Positions 55,788-64,000 of a stretch of DNA of 64,000 bases are shown here, in pieces. The notes beneath the pieces were generated by a model. The model did no database searches. It was given only the letters and a program-made list of their open reading frames with translations, and had not been told where the DNA came from. The stretch is taken from contig NZ_PGUZ01000009.1 of NCBI RefSeq assembly GCF_002860165.1, positions 62,001-126,000 on the forward strand, written 5' to 3'. The stretch's first letter is position 1; every line of letters begins with the position of its first letter. The DNA comes from Bacillus sp. V3-13. Lineage in GTDB: Bacteria; Bacillota; Bacilli; Bacillales; Cytobacillaceae. Made by a program: the position numbers and the translations under genes.

Positions 55788-56009
55788 ATGCCGGCAATTG
55801 TAGGAGTTGTCCAAGTGATTTCAATAGGGAGCAGTGCTGTCTTTAACATTGGCGATGTTTATAAAATATTTCCTGTCTCGCATGCCAAGACGTTCTCAGG
55901 GGCTGGTTCCTTCAATACCGGTGACGGTTTAAATGTGTACAACAAACGGAGCACGACAAACACATTTGACCGGGATGCGACCGATCAAGGCATATATTTG
56001 AATGGATAA
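55788..56009 (+). CDS. gerPA: GerPA spore-germination coat protein
   Basis: A 73-residue GerPA/GerPF-family protein (MPAIVGVVQVISIGSSAVFNIGD...SGAGSFNTGDGL). GerP proteins are needed for germinants to pass the spore coat. As in B. subtilis the six genes lie in order gerPA to gerPF, and this is the first. It is similar to the last gene of the operon, GerPF, as expected for the family. The upstream AAGGGTG and a sigma-K-like promoter support late mother-cell expression. Confidence 0.88.
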   Translation: MPAIVGVVQVISIGSSAVFNIGDVYKIFPVSHAKTFSGAGSFNTGDGLNVYNKRSTTNTFDRDATDQGIYLNG

Positions 56010-56024
56010 AAGCAGGTGATAGCC

Positions 56025-56270
56025 ATGAATTTCTATATTCAACAGTCGATTCATATTCATCTTATAAAAATTGATGTGATTACGAATTCGTCCGTATTGC
56101 AGATCGGAAGTTCCGGGATTATCAAACCCGTTTCTTATTTGAGCAACACAGGAGGATTTACGGAGCCTGCGCCGGAAGCTGAACCGCCTGATTTCGAAGC
56201 CGGAACACAGTTTGAAAGTCCGGCGGTGCCTTTGACAACACCGAGAGGCAGAGCGAGCCACGATTTATAG
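56025..56270 (+). CDS. gerPB: GerPB spore-germination protein
   Basis: An 81-residue protein: MNFYIQQSIHIHLIKIDVITNSSVLQIGSSG followed by a Pro/Glu-rich C-terminal half. ATG 56025 lies 5 bases after AGGTGAT; a GTG at 56016 would add three residues. Starting pattern, size and second position in the operon identify it. Confidence 0.85.
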   Translation: MNFYIQQSIHIHLIKIDVITNSSVLQIGSSGIIKPVSYLSNTGGFTEPAPEAEPPDFEAGTQFESPAVPLTTPRGRASHDL

Positions 56271-56317
56271 ATGCGGAGAATATTTACACATCTGGACAAA
56301 CATGTGAGGTGGTATTC

Positions 56318-56935
56318 ATGAATAAGCAATTTTACCGGTACCTTCAACATCTGCATCACTTTGTTCAGGCTCAAGACAAAAAAATTCGCGCCTTGTCAGC
56401 ATCAGTGGCGATTCTGGAGAATGAAATAAAGGACTTGAAGGAAAAGCCCTCCATTCGGGTTGAAAGGCTTGAATATAAGTTTGACCAGCTCAAGGTGGAA
56501 ACCCTTGAGGGCACGCTTAATATTGGTTTAAATCCAACTGATTTGCAGGGGATCGAAGATTTTTCCGTTAATAATGACGAAATCAACGCTCCTTTTTCAC
56601 CTAAAGAGCGAATGCAAATGGTCGTTGACATTGAGGACCACATGACCAACTATATGGATTCCGACTTAAAGTCCATCGTCGATGAAGCGAAACACCAATT
56701 GAACCTGCGTTTAGATGATTCTTATACTACCTTTATAAGGGATGACATAAAAAAACAGCTTCCATCCAGGATTGAACATTATATAAACCAGTATTTTCCT
56801 GCTGGAAGGTCTCCAGAACAATTCGAAAAATGCAAAGAAAAAATCATTATTCAGTTGAAAGAGGAAATCAATAGAGGTGTATTCACCTTCCTGAACAACC
56901 TGCCTGATACTGTGAAAGGAATGAACAGAGAATGA
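56318..56935 (+). CDS. gerPC: GerPC spore-germination protein
   Basis: A 205-residue protein, the largest of the set. The N-terminus is a predicted coiled coil (DKKIRALSASVAILENEIKDLKEK), followed by PSIRVERLEYKFDQLKVETLEGTLNIGLNP, a GerPC hallmark, and a helical C-terminal domain. ATG 56318 follows GAGGTGG. Its stop overlaps the next start (ATGA), so gerPC and gerPD are coupled. Confidence 0.88.
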   Translation: MNKQFYRYLQHLHHFVQAQDKKIRALSASVAILENEIKDLKEKPSIRVERLEYKFDQLKVETLEGTLNIGLNPTDLQGIEDFSVNNDEINAPFSPKERMQMVVDIEDHMTNYMDSDLKSIVDEAKHQLNLRLDDSYTTFIRDDIKKQLPSRIEHYINQYFPAGRSPEQFEKCKEKIIIQLKEEINRGVFTFLNNLPDTVKGMNRE

Positions 56936-57114
56936 ATTTCCATGTTCTGAACCGGGAGATTTGCGTCGGAGATATTCGGGTGATTGGTGTGTCGAGCTCT
57001 TCCCTGTTAATGGTCGGGGATGCAGAATCGATTCAGCTCGCCTCTGCCTTTGATACTCCTCTTGAATCGTTAATTATTGGCCCATTTGTGCCATTAACCC
57101 CGGATGTGGGATAA
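56932..57114 (+). CDS. gerPD: GerPD spore-germination protein
   Basis: A 60-residue protein (ICVGDIRVIGVSSSSLLMVGDAESIQLAS). It overlaps gerPC by 4 bases and is immediately followed by gerPE. Short beta-rich GerPD pattern and operon position identify it. Confidence 0.83.
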   Translation: MNFHVLNREICVGDIRVIGVSSSSLLMVGDAESIQLASAFDTPLESLIIGPFVPLTPDVG

Positions 57115-57483
57115 ATGCTGCAAAGGAGTTCCTATGTAAAAGACTTGAAGATCACCACAGTCTCTTTCTCCTCGGTTATCCAGTTGGGAGATTCAAAAAT
57201 CATAAATGGATTTTCCCGGGCTTTTGCAGTCCAACGGGAACAGGAAATTTTTTATAGTGATGAAGGAAGCTTTTCTTCTTATCCTGTTTTCAATAAACCG
57301 ATTACGTTCCTGCCAATCAGGGAACAGCTTTTAAAGCAAACATCCCACATCCTGCCTGTCCTGAAAGTGCAAAAAATCGATATTCTCGGAATTTCTGCTT
57401 CATCGATTATCCATGTTGGAAACAGCCAAAATATATCCTTAGAATCGAGGATCAAACATATCCGGCAATTGAGGCCTCGTTAA
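57115..57483 (+). CDS. gerPE: GerPE spore-germination protein
   Basis: A 122-residue protein with two copies of a (V/I)SFSSVIQLGDS-like strand (near residues 16 and 100), as in GerPE. It starts directly after the gerPD stop. The spacing to gerPF is about 70 bases. Confidence 0.83.
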   Translation: MLQRSSYVKDLKITTVSFSSVIQLGDSKIINGFSRAFAVQREQEIFYSDEGSFSSYPVFNKPITFLPIREQLLKQTSHILPVLKVQKIDILGISASSIIHVGNSQNISLESRIKHIRQLRPR

Positions 57484-57552
57484 TTTTACAATGTTGGCGT
57501 TCGCATATTAAAGGAGCCGGACTTGGTAATAATTCAGAAAAGGATGTTTTAT

Positions 57553-57771
57553 ATGCCCGCCATAATTGGTCCAGTGCAGATTATCAATGTTGGAGGCGGC
57601 ATCGTCCAGTTTGGCGATGCCATCTATATCTCCCCGAAACAAGCATCTAAAACGTCAACGGGTGCTGGAGCATCCAACACAGGGGGCTTTATCATTACAA
57701 ATAACGGAATAAGTGTCAACAATGTGATTGATACAAACGTGTTGGACCAGCCGGTTGTTGGCAACGGCTAA
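57553..57771 (+). CDS. gerPF: GerPF spore-germination protein
   Basis: A 72-residue GerPA/GerPF-family protein (MPAIIGPVQIINVGGGIVQFGDAIYISP...STGAGASNTGGF). ATG 57553 follows AAAGGATG; the longer frame from 57523 lacks a ribosome site. It closes the operon before a perfect hairpin terminator. Confidence 0.87.
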   Translation: MPAIIGPVQIINVGGGIVQFGDAIYISPKQASKTSTGAGASNTGGFIITNNGISVNNVIDTNVLDQPVVGNG

Positions 57772-57838
57772 ATATGGCTGCTCCTTGCTATAAACCATCC
57801 CGCAGCCAGTTGTGCACTATTACCTTTTGAAAAAATCA

Positions 57839-57870
57839 ACAGGCGATAACCATTAACGGTTATCGCCTGT
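57839..57870. terminator. Terminator between gerPF and addA
   Basis: ACAGGCGATAACC pairs perfectly with GGTTATCGCCTGT around 6 bases. It serves convergent gerPF and addA. Confidence 0.8.
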
Positions 57871-57887
57871 CTCCTTAAGCAACTGGC

Positions 57888-60800
57888 TTATTTATCAAGT
57901 TTTATGATGTGCCCGCCATCAAAGAAAAACAGGTATCTTTCTTCAATTGTCTTTTTGAGAATTTGCTCCAGTGCTCTCGTATACAGATCCATTTGCACTT
58001 TATACCTTTTTTCGAGCACTGGCTGCGCTTCCTCGAAGCCCCCTTTAAATCGATCGTGAATCCGATCTGTTTTGTAGTCAATCAGCACCGTACCTTGTTC
58101 GTCTTCAAACACACAATCGATGATCCCCTGCACAAACACCGGCTCATCCTGCCCCTTCCAATCACGATAAATTTCTTTTGCGGACAGTGATAAATTGAAC
58201 GGAACTTCCCGGTTGATCTTTGATGCATTCATCAGCCTTTTACCCAGATCAGTCATGAAAAATTGTGCGACAAGGTCTGCTTCAATAACGGAAACTTGTT
58301 CTTCCGTAAGCAGTTCTTTTTCCTGCATGGTCTTAATTTGTTCGTTTATGCTTTGTTCGGTCAAGGGAAGACTAAAGTTCAGCTGCTGCATGACCATATG
58401 CATCGCTGTTCCCTTTTCCGCAGGAGTAAGTGACTTCTCCTGCATAAACTTCGGCCGCGTCAAAATCGGCTTTCTGAGCTTGCGCAGCCATTCCGTACTG
58501 CTCTCTTCAGCAAATACTTCGCCCTGCCGTTTTATTTCAGAAACAGACTGCTTGGATCGATAGACTGCCGCTTCTGAATGTCCATATTTCCATGCCAGCT
58601 GGTGATTCACGATCCCGGCAAACGGAGAAGTAACGTCGACAGTCTCCCCTGCTGCAACCTTTGCCAGCAAATCATTTTGCTTCTCCACAGCTTCCTCCTG
58701 CCGGCCGGCCGCTTCGTCTGCCGTGACAATCTGAACTTTCCAGCAGGAAGGATGCCCTGAGATCTCTTCATTTGAAAACGTGGTGATAATGCTTGTCTCC
58801 GGCCCGAAAACGTGGAAATCACGATGGCGGACTATGGATGGGCCGATCCAATCCATATAGCTGCCGGCGGACGCCCGCTCAAACTCGGATAAAAGCCAGT
58901 TTTGATTTGAAGCTGCTGCCGACCACTTATGAATCGTTTTTTCGGCATCTTTCACAGAACCGATCAAATACAGTTTTTCCTTTGCTCTTGTTAACGCCAC
59001 ATAGAGGACACGCATCTCCTCGGCAAGCATTTCCATCTTCTTTTTCCGTTTGAAGGCAAGCTGTGGAAGCGACGGATAGGAAATCCGTTTCCTGGCATCA
59101 ACATATTTGGCCGCAAACCCAAAATCCTTATCCAGCATGAATGGCTTTCTTATGTCCATGACGTTGAACTTCCGCGAAAGCCCGGCCACAAAGACGATAG
59201 GGAATTCGAGGCCTTTGCTGCTGTGGATCGTCATGATTCTGACGACATCCTCCTGTTCCCCAAGCGCCCGTGCTGCACCGAGATCATCGCCGCGATCCAT
59301 CATCCGTTCAATAAACCGCAAAAAGCGGAACAAGCCCCGGAAAGATGTTGACTCGTATTGGCGGGCCCGGTCATAGAGCGCCCGCAAATTGGCCTGGCGC
59401 TGTTTGCCGCCGGGCAGGCCACCAACATAATCAAAAAAATGCGTTTCTCTGTACAAGCTCCACACCAATTCGGAAAGTGAACCTTGGCGGGCCCTGCTTC
59501 GCCATTCTGTCAATTGTTCAAGGAAACGGTTTGCTTTTTCATGAAGCTCTTCCCATTCGTGTTCCGGTTTTTTCCGGCAAAAGCTCACGAAAGCGTCATA
59601 AAACGATCCCCTTCGATCGCTGATCCGAATCTGCGAAAGCTCATTCTCATCCAAGCCAACAATTGGTGAACGGAGGACAGCTGCAAATGGAATATCTTGA
59701 ATTGGGTTATCGATGATTTTGAGCAATGACATCATAATCGCCACTTCTGTTGCTTCGAAGTATCCTTTTGAAAGATTCGCATAGGCAGGAATTCCCTGCT
59801 GTTTAAACTCTTCCATTATTTGCGGCGCCCATGTCATCGAACGCAGTAAAATAACGATGTCCCGGTATGTTGCCGGCCTGTCCATTTTTGTTTTTGCATT
59901 AAAAACAGGCTGCCTTTCCCCAATGATTTCCTTAATCCTTGTTGCCATCAGTCTTGCTTCAAGCTGGACCTGTTCAAACTCTTCGGCATCAAATCCTTCC
60001 ATGTCGTCTTCCTGCCGTTCAGCGTCATTGCTTTCCCCGGATTGGTCAATCAGCAAAACTTCAACCGGATGCTCGATGTCTTCCGGGTAAGCTGCGCCCT
60101 TTTTTAACTCGGCCGCTTCATCGTAGTCAATTTCGCCAACCTTGATTCCCATTAACTGCTTGAACAAATAATTGGTTCCGTCCAGTACCTCCTTCCGGCT
60201 TCTAAAATTCCGTGCGAGATCAATCCGCAAGCCTGAATTTTTTCCTTCAGTTGAAAATCGATTGTATTTTCCGAGGAATAAATTTGGTTCGGCGAGCCGG
60301 AATCGGTAAATGGATTGCTTCACATCCCCAACCATAAACAAATTCCCGGTTTCTTCGTTTTCCTTCGCAACAAGCTTAAGAATCGCTTCCTGAACGAGAT
60401 TTGTGTCCTGATACTCGTCCACAAACACCTCTTTAAAATGATTGCGATAATTTTCGGCTGCCTCAGACGGGATTCTTGATCCATCTTCCTTCAGCCCGCC
60501 TGTTAAAATTTCGAGGCAATAATGCTCCTGGTCTGAGAAATCGACAAGTCCCTTTTCTGTTTTTACCTTTTTAAATCGTTCCGAAAAGGTTCTGACAAGG
60601 GAGACGAGCGTTTCAATATGAACCTTCATTTCCCGCATATCTTTTATAAAGCTTTCAGGCTTTCTGGAAAAAAGTTCATTCTGGATATCCTGCAATATTT
60701 TCTTTGCCTTATCGCGCAGCTTTTGTGAGCGGTCCAGCAATTCTTGATCAAAATCATCGCCGCGGCACGTTTTTGCCCGCGAGAAAGACCATGACTGCAT

Positions 60801-61658
60801 TGCCTGATAAAGCGTGTTCCAGGAATCATTTTTTGCGGCCATTAAAGTGCGGACGATTTCTATATCTTCGATAAAATTTTCCGCACGTGGCGCTGGTCCG
60901 CCCGGAAGCCTGGTTAGCTCAAGCCCCTGTTCAAGAAGCTGGATCGCTCCTTCAAGCTGAAGCTCAATATCAAACAGGAGAGACTTCACAAAAGGCAGAT
61001 CTTCAATCAAAGCCGATTCATCAACATCGTACATCGCAATGATCGAATCAAGGTACTGTTCAGGAGAAGGATTGGACCTGGCAAAATCATAAAGCTCCCG
61101 GACAATGTCCTGTAATGCAGCATCGTTCCGGTCATTCGTGAATGTATCGACAAGGGCAAAAAATGCATCATTGCCGTCTTTGCCGTATTCTTCCTCAAAC
61201 AGCTCATCAAGCACTTCATCGCGCAAAAGCTGGACTTCTGTTTCGTTGGCAATGCGAAAGCCTGGATCAATATCGATCAGGTAATAATATTTTCTGATTA
61301 CATTTAAGCAGAAAGAATGCAATGTCGAAATTGAAGCGCGGTTTAACAGGCTTAGCTGCTTTCTTAAATGGATTGATTTCGGCTGAGTATCAATCTCCTT
61401 CTCAAGCGCTTCACCAATCCGGTGCCTCATTTCAGCCGCCGATGCGTTCGTAAACGTCACAACCAACAGCTCATCGACATTAATTGGATCCTGCTCATCC
61501 ACGATTTTGCGGATCATTCTTTCAACAAGAACAGCCGTCTTTCCCGAGCCTGCCGCGGCAGCTACTAAAATATCCTGTCCCTTTGCCGCAATCGCCTTCC
61601 ACTGGTCATCGGTCCATGTAACGTTTTCAGGCTTCGCCGGAATTTGGAGATTCGTCAA
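57888..61658 (-). CDS. addA: AddA, helicase-nuclease subunit A
   Basis: A 1,256-residue UvrD-like helicase fused to a RecB-type nuclease. Together with AddB it resects double-strand breaks and recognises Chi. Walker A AAAAGSGKTAVLVERM is near residue 40, DEYQDTN is the Walker B, GDVKQSIYRFR follows, and the nuclease motif VLIDYKTDRI is near residue 1200. TTG 61658 is preferred: GGGGAGG lies 9 bases upstream, while ATG 61667 has no spacing from the same site. It overlaps addB by 32 bases, indicating coupling. Confidence 0.92.
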   Translation of the reverse strand: MTNLQIPAKPENVTWTDDQWKAIAAKGQDILVAAAAGSGKTAVLVERMIRKIVDEQDPINVDELLVVTFTNASAAEMRHRIGEALEKEIDTQPKSIHLRKQLSLLNRASISTLHSFCLNVIRKYYYLIDIDPGFRIANETEVQLLRDEVLDELFEEEYGKDGNDAFFALVDTFTNDRNDAALQDIVRELYDFARSNPSPEQYLDSIIAMYDVDESALIEDLPFVKSLLFDIELQLEGAIQLLEQGLELTRLPGGPAPRAENFIEDIEIVRTLMAAKNDSWNTLYQAMQSWSFSRAKTCRGDDFDQELLDRSQKLRDKAKKILQDIQNELFSRKPESFIKDMREMKVHIETLVSLVRTFSERFKKVKTEKGLVDFSDQEHYCLEILTGGLKEDGSRIPSEAAENYRNHFKEVFVDEYQDTNLVQEAILKLVAKENEETGNLFMVGDVKQSIYRFRLAEPNLFLGKYNRFSTEGKNSGLRIDLARNFRSRKEVLDGTNYLFKQLMGIKVGEIDYDEAAELKKGAAYPEDIEHPVEVLLIDQSGESNDAERQEDDMEGFDAEEFEQVQLEARLMATRIKEIIGERQPVFNAKTKMDRPATYRDIVILLRSMTWAPQIMEEFKQQGIPAYANLSKGYFEATEVAIMMSLLKIIDNPIQDIPFAAVLRSPIVGLDENELSQIRISDRRGSFYDAFVSFCRKKPEHEWEELHEKANRFLEQLTEWRSRARQGSLSELVWSLYRETHFFDYVGGLPGGKQRQANLRALYDRARQYESTSFRGLFRFLRFIERMMDRGDDLGAARALGEQEDVVRIMTIHSSKGLEFPIVFVAGLSRKFNVMDIRKPFMLDKDFGFAAKYVDARKRISYPSLPQLAFKRKKKMEMLAEEMRVLYVALTRAKEKLYLIGSVKDAEKTIHKWSAAASNQNWLLSEFERASAGSYMDWIGPSIVRHRDFHVFGPETSIITTFSNEEISGHPSCWKVQIVTADEAAGRQEEAVEKQNDLLAKVAAGETVDVTSPFAGIVNHQLAWKYGHSEAAVYRSKQSVSEIKRQGEVFAEESSTEWLRKLRKPILTRPKFMQEKSLTPAEKGTAMHMVMQQLNFSLPLTEQSINEQIKTMQEKELLTEEQVSVIEADLVAQFFMTDLGKRLMNASKINREVPFNLSLSAKEIYRDWKGQDEPVFVQGIIDCVFEDEQGTVLIDYKTDRIHDRFKGGFEEAQPVLEKRYKVQMDLYTRALEQILKKTIEERYLFFFDGGHIIKLDK

Positions 61659-64000
61659 TTCCTTCATCCTCCCCTCGAATGATCTCAAGCACATCGTCCT
61701 TTTGCTTCGGACTGAGAATCCGGTATGCATTGCCCTCAATTGACTGGTCAAACTGGCAGACGGATTTAAAGGAACAGAATGTGCATGGAATCTTATTCTT
61801 CAGCTTATACGGGGAAACATCGGTAATACCTTCCGTAATGTCATTACCCGTTTTTTCGTATATGTTTCTGACATGGTTCGTCAGCCGGGCAAACTCCGCC
61901 CTGCTTGCCACTTTAGAACGTTTTAAAAGCGTCCCGTCTTTCTTGATTCCGGCCGGGACAATCAGCGATTCCCCCGAATCAAGCGACCGGTCCATTAAGT
62001 TAAGTACATTTTCATCACCGAGCAAAAGGCCATTCATTTTAAAGCTTTTAAAGATTTCCCGTTCAATCTCATCCAGGGAAAGCATTTTTGATGTTTGAAT
62101 GATCGGATTGTGGACATGAAAATACAGAACACCGGCAGGACTTGCTTCAGTACCGATCAGCGCTCCGGCGTGGCTGATGACGATATCGAGATAAGTAAGC
62201 ATCTGTAAGGATAAACCATAATAAACCTCACCCAAATTCAAGTCTCTTTCACTCGATTTATAATCGACGACCCGCAAATAAACCCCGTCTTCGTTTTCTG
62301 CTTTATCGACCCTGTCAATCCGGCCGGCCAATTCCATTTTTGCCCCATTTTTAAGTTTAAACGATAACGGCGGCAGCTGCTCCTTCGGCCCGAATCCAAG
62401 CTCCAAACCGATCGGAGTGAACCCGCTCGCTTTCGAATGCTCGCTCAAAATGCAGGAAGCCCGGCTAATAATGTTTTCAAGCTTTCTCTTAATATAAAAA
62501 TGCCTGTTTGAGCTTAAGAGAATCTCATTCTGCAATTTTGGTGCCAGCTTCTCAACCGCTTCTTTGGCAAGCATCTCGCAATCAGCCCTTGTCATGTTTG
62601 ACCATGACAAATTCCTTGCATTGACAGCTTCTGAAATATGTTTTAATGCGGCATGAAACAAGTCCCCGATATCCGGTGCTTCAAGCCTGAATATTTTTCG
62701 GTCGCGGAGCTTCAGTCCATGCTGCGCAAAGTGTGAGAATGGGCAGCTGTTAAACAGCTCCATTCGCGACACACTTGCCTGAATGTGATCTCCGTATAGA
62801 TCGCTGCTTACGTTCCTTGACAATTGTTTTGCTTTATTTTCATAAAACAGACTGGACAAAACTTTATAAGCGGTTTTTTTCTGTTCCGGGCTGTTCATGT
62901 AATAGTTGTATACATCCCACCAAAAATCGTAGATCGGATAATTTTGTTTCTTGAGCTGCATCTGGCCCGTTAAATAGGAAAGCGCGGTCGTTTCCCCCGA
63001 GACAAATTCCAATTGTCCTGTTTCCGGCAGCTCGGAAGGATCGATCACAAAATAATCGTGGCGCGCTTCCGGCAGCAAATCAACGATTCTTTTAATATAC
63101 GGAGACGGCATCAAAGCTTTTCCTTCTTCGTTGGCGAGCGGATAGCTTAAATAAAGCTGCGTCGAAGGGGTTATAAAAGCCTTATAAGCCAGAAAGTTCT
63201 CATCAAGCAATTTCGTTTTGCTGCTTGCTGCGATTTTTAATCCGCCCGTAAGCAAGGCTTCCCGGTCTTCATCGGCAAGGATCCCTTCCTCATTGATTTT
63301 TGCAGGCAGGACTCCTTCATTAAGGCCAATCACAAACGCCGCCTTTATATCGGACAGCCGCGACCTTTCCAAATCAGCAGCAAGCACCTGGTCGATAGCT
63401 GGCGGAACAAGCGAGAATTTCAATGCCTCCATACCGGCATCGAGTATCGATGCAAATTGCTTTAATGGAACTTTTTCTTCACCGAGCATTTCAACAAACT
63501 GATCAAGCATGTCAATAATCGCATCCCATGCCTGGTCATGCTCACGCGCTCTCACAAGATTTCCCTGCTCTTCCGCTGCCAGCTTCCATTGTTCAAGCTT
63601 TGCCGGAATATCAAGCTCCTCAATAAACAGATAAACCGCTTCACCAAGCTCCCGGCCAGTTTCCGCCCGTTTCAAGCGCCTTGACATTCTTAAAATGGGC
63701 GCTGTAATCAAAAGGCGAAGCTCGTTTAATTCCTGCTCCACCCGTTGTTCAGCATCCGTCTGGGCAATGCCCTCGTTTTCCAGGCCCCTGATGCGCCGAT
63801 AAACCCAGCGCTCCCGCTTTGTCCACTTGTCTCCTTGAATTCCATATGCCAGCACATAGTTCTCAAGCCTGTCCATTTGTTCACGAAGCTGTGCAGGATT
63901 GGAGGCAAGCGGATATAATAATTCCGTTTTAACGGCACGGAATACAGGCTCATAGCGCCAGTTTCCGACGATCACTTCAAGGCTTGAGCGAATCAGCTCA
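61627..64000 (-). CDS. addB: AddB, helicase-nuclease subunit B (5' end outside the window)
   Basis: The frame is open to the window edge; about 790 C-terminal residues of a protein normally near 1,160 are seen. The inactivated-helicase/recognition part leads to a RecB-type nuclease domain with GRIDRVDKAEN and VVDYKSS. An Fe-S staple is visible: a Cys in FNSCPFSHFAQHGL, then Cys-x2-Cys-x5-Cys (CTFCSFKSVC) at the end. These are the four cysteines that bind the [4Fe-4S] cluster in AddB. It is upstream of, and overlaps, addA. Confidence 0.92.
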   Translation of the reverse strand, partial: ELIRSSLEVIVGNWRYEPVFRAVKTELLYPLASNPAQLREQMDRLENYVLAYGIQGDKWTKRERWVYRRIRGLENEGIAQTDAEQRVEQELNELRLLITAPILRMSRRLKRAETGRELGEAVYLFIEELDIPAKLEQWKLAAEEQGNLVRAREHDQAWDAIIDMLDQFVEMLGEEKVPLKQFASILDAGMEALKFSLVPPAIDQVLAADLERSRLSDIKAAFVIGLNEGVLPAKINEEGILADEDREALLTGGLKIAASSKTKLLDENFLAYKAFITPSTQLYLSYPLANEEGKALMPSPYIKRIVDLLPEARHDYFVIDPSELPETGQLEFVSGETTALSYLTGQMQLKKQNYPIYDFWWDVYNYYMNSPEQKKTAYKVLSSLFYENKAKQLSRNVSSDLYGDHIQASVSRMELFNSCPFSHFAQHGLKLRDRKIFRLEAPDIGDLFHAALKHISEAVNARNLSWSNMTRADCEMLAKEAVEKLAPKLQNEILLSSNRHFYIKRKLENIISRASCILSEHSKASGFTPIGLELGFGPKEQLPPLSFKLKNGAKMELAGRIDRVDKAENEDGVYLRVVDYKSSERDLNLGEVYYGLSLQMLTYLDIVISHAGALIGTEASPAGVLYFHVHNPIIQTSKMLSLDEIEREIFKSFKMNGLLLGDENVLNLMDRSLDSGESLIVPAGIKKDGTLLKRSKVASRAEFARLTNHVRNIYEKTGNDITEGITDVSPYKLKNKIPCTFCSFKSVCQFDQSIEGNAYRILSPKQKDDVLEIIRGEDEGIDESPNSGEA

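Overview
The window is a low-GC Gram-positive, endospore-forming Bacillaceae chromosome. The evidence is the gerPA-gerPF spore-coat operon behind a sigma-K-like promoter, the arg/car, yit and yis gene neighbourhoods known from Bacillus subtilis, addAB, Bacillus-type Fnr with a C-terminal Fe-S motif, and AGGAGG-type ribosome binding sites. I cannot name the species. No rRNA, tRNA or CRISPR array was seen.

Layout. 1-1.4 kb holds the yjaV end, yjaU and yjzD. clpB (1.4-4.0 kb) has its own promoter with a probable CtsR site. The arginine operon argC-argJ-argB-argD-carA-carB-argF runs leftward (13.5-4.1 kb) from a TATAAT promoter followed by an ARG box. 13.7-25.9 kb is an anaerobic/molybdenum-cofactor district: two Fnr regulators, ywiC, mobB, moeA, scdA, moaA and a radical SAM/SPASM enzyme. 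Five promoters there carry Fnr-like boxes about 21 bp upstream of the -10, the classical activator position. 26.4-33.2 kb is the yit block (yitW, yitV, yitU, a yizC-like gene, ipi-like, yitT, yitS, yitL/cvfB, yitK). A small broken toxin-antitoxin-like pair and a stress-type SDR follow. 35.2-46.1 kb is a maltodextrin island: mdxR, a GH31 alpha-glucosidase, a membrane-anchored GH13 protein with altered catalytic residues, mdxG, mdxF, mdxE and a divergent GH13 neopullulanase. 46.1-52.3 kb has a truncated MATE gene, asnO, yisN, yisL, yisK and a DUF418 gene. 52.3-55.5 kb has a 20-bp tandem array, a 1.3-kb islet (ECF sigma factor plus a small membrane protein) bounded by 93-bp direct repeats, and an acyl-CoA synthetase. 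gerPA-PF, addA and partial addB complete the window.

The most interesting object is a 4,136-bp Tn7-like element without transposase genes (14435-18570). It sits in the very last codon of fnr copy 1. It is bounded by TGT...ACA termini, by three spaced Tn7 TnsB-like sites on the left and three close-packed inverted sites on the right, and by a perfect 5-bp duplication ATATT. Removing the element and one ATATT restores the ancestral C-terminus (Asn-Ile-Asp-stop). As inserted, the element supplies a Cys codon and a stop. It carries a DinB-like protein, an IS1182-like remnant, an FMN reductase, two ABM-domain proteins, a TetR regulator with paired operators and a glyoxalase-like protein. A second left end lies inside it at 17822.
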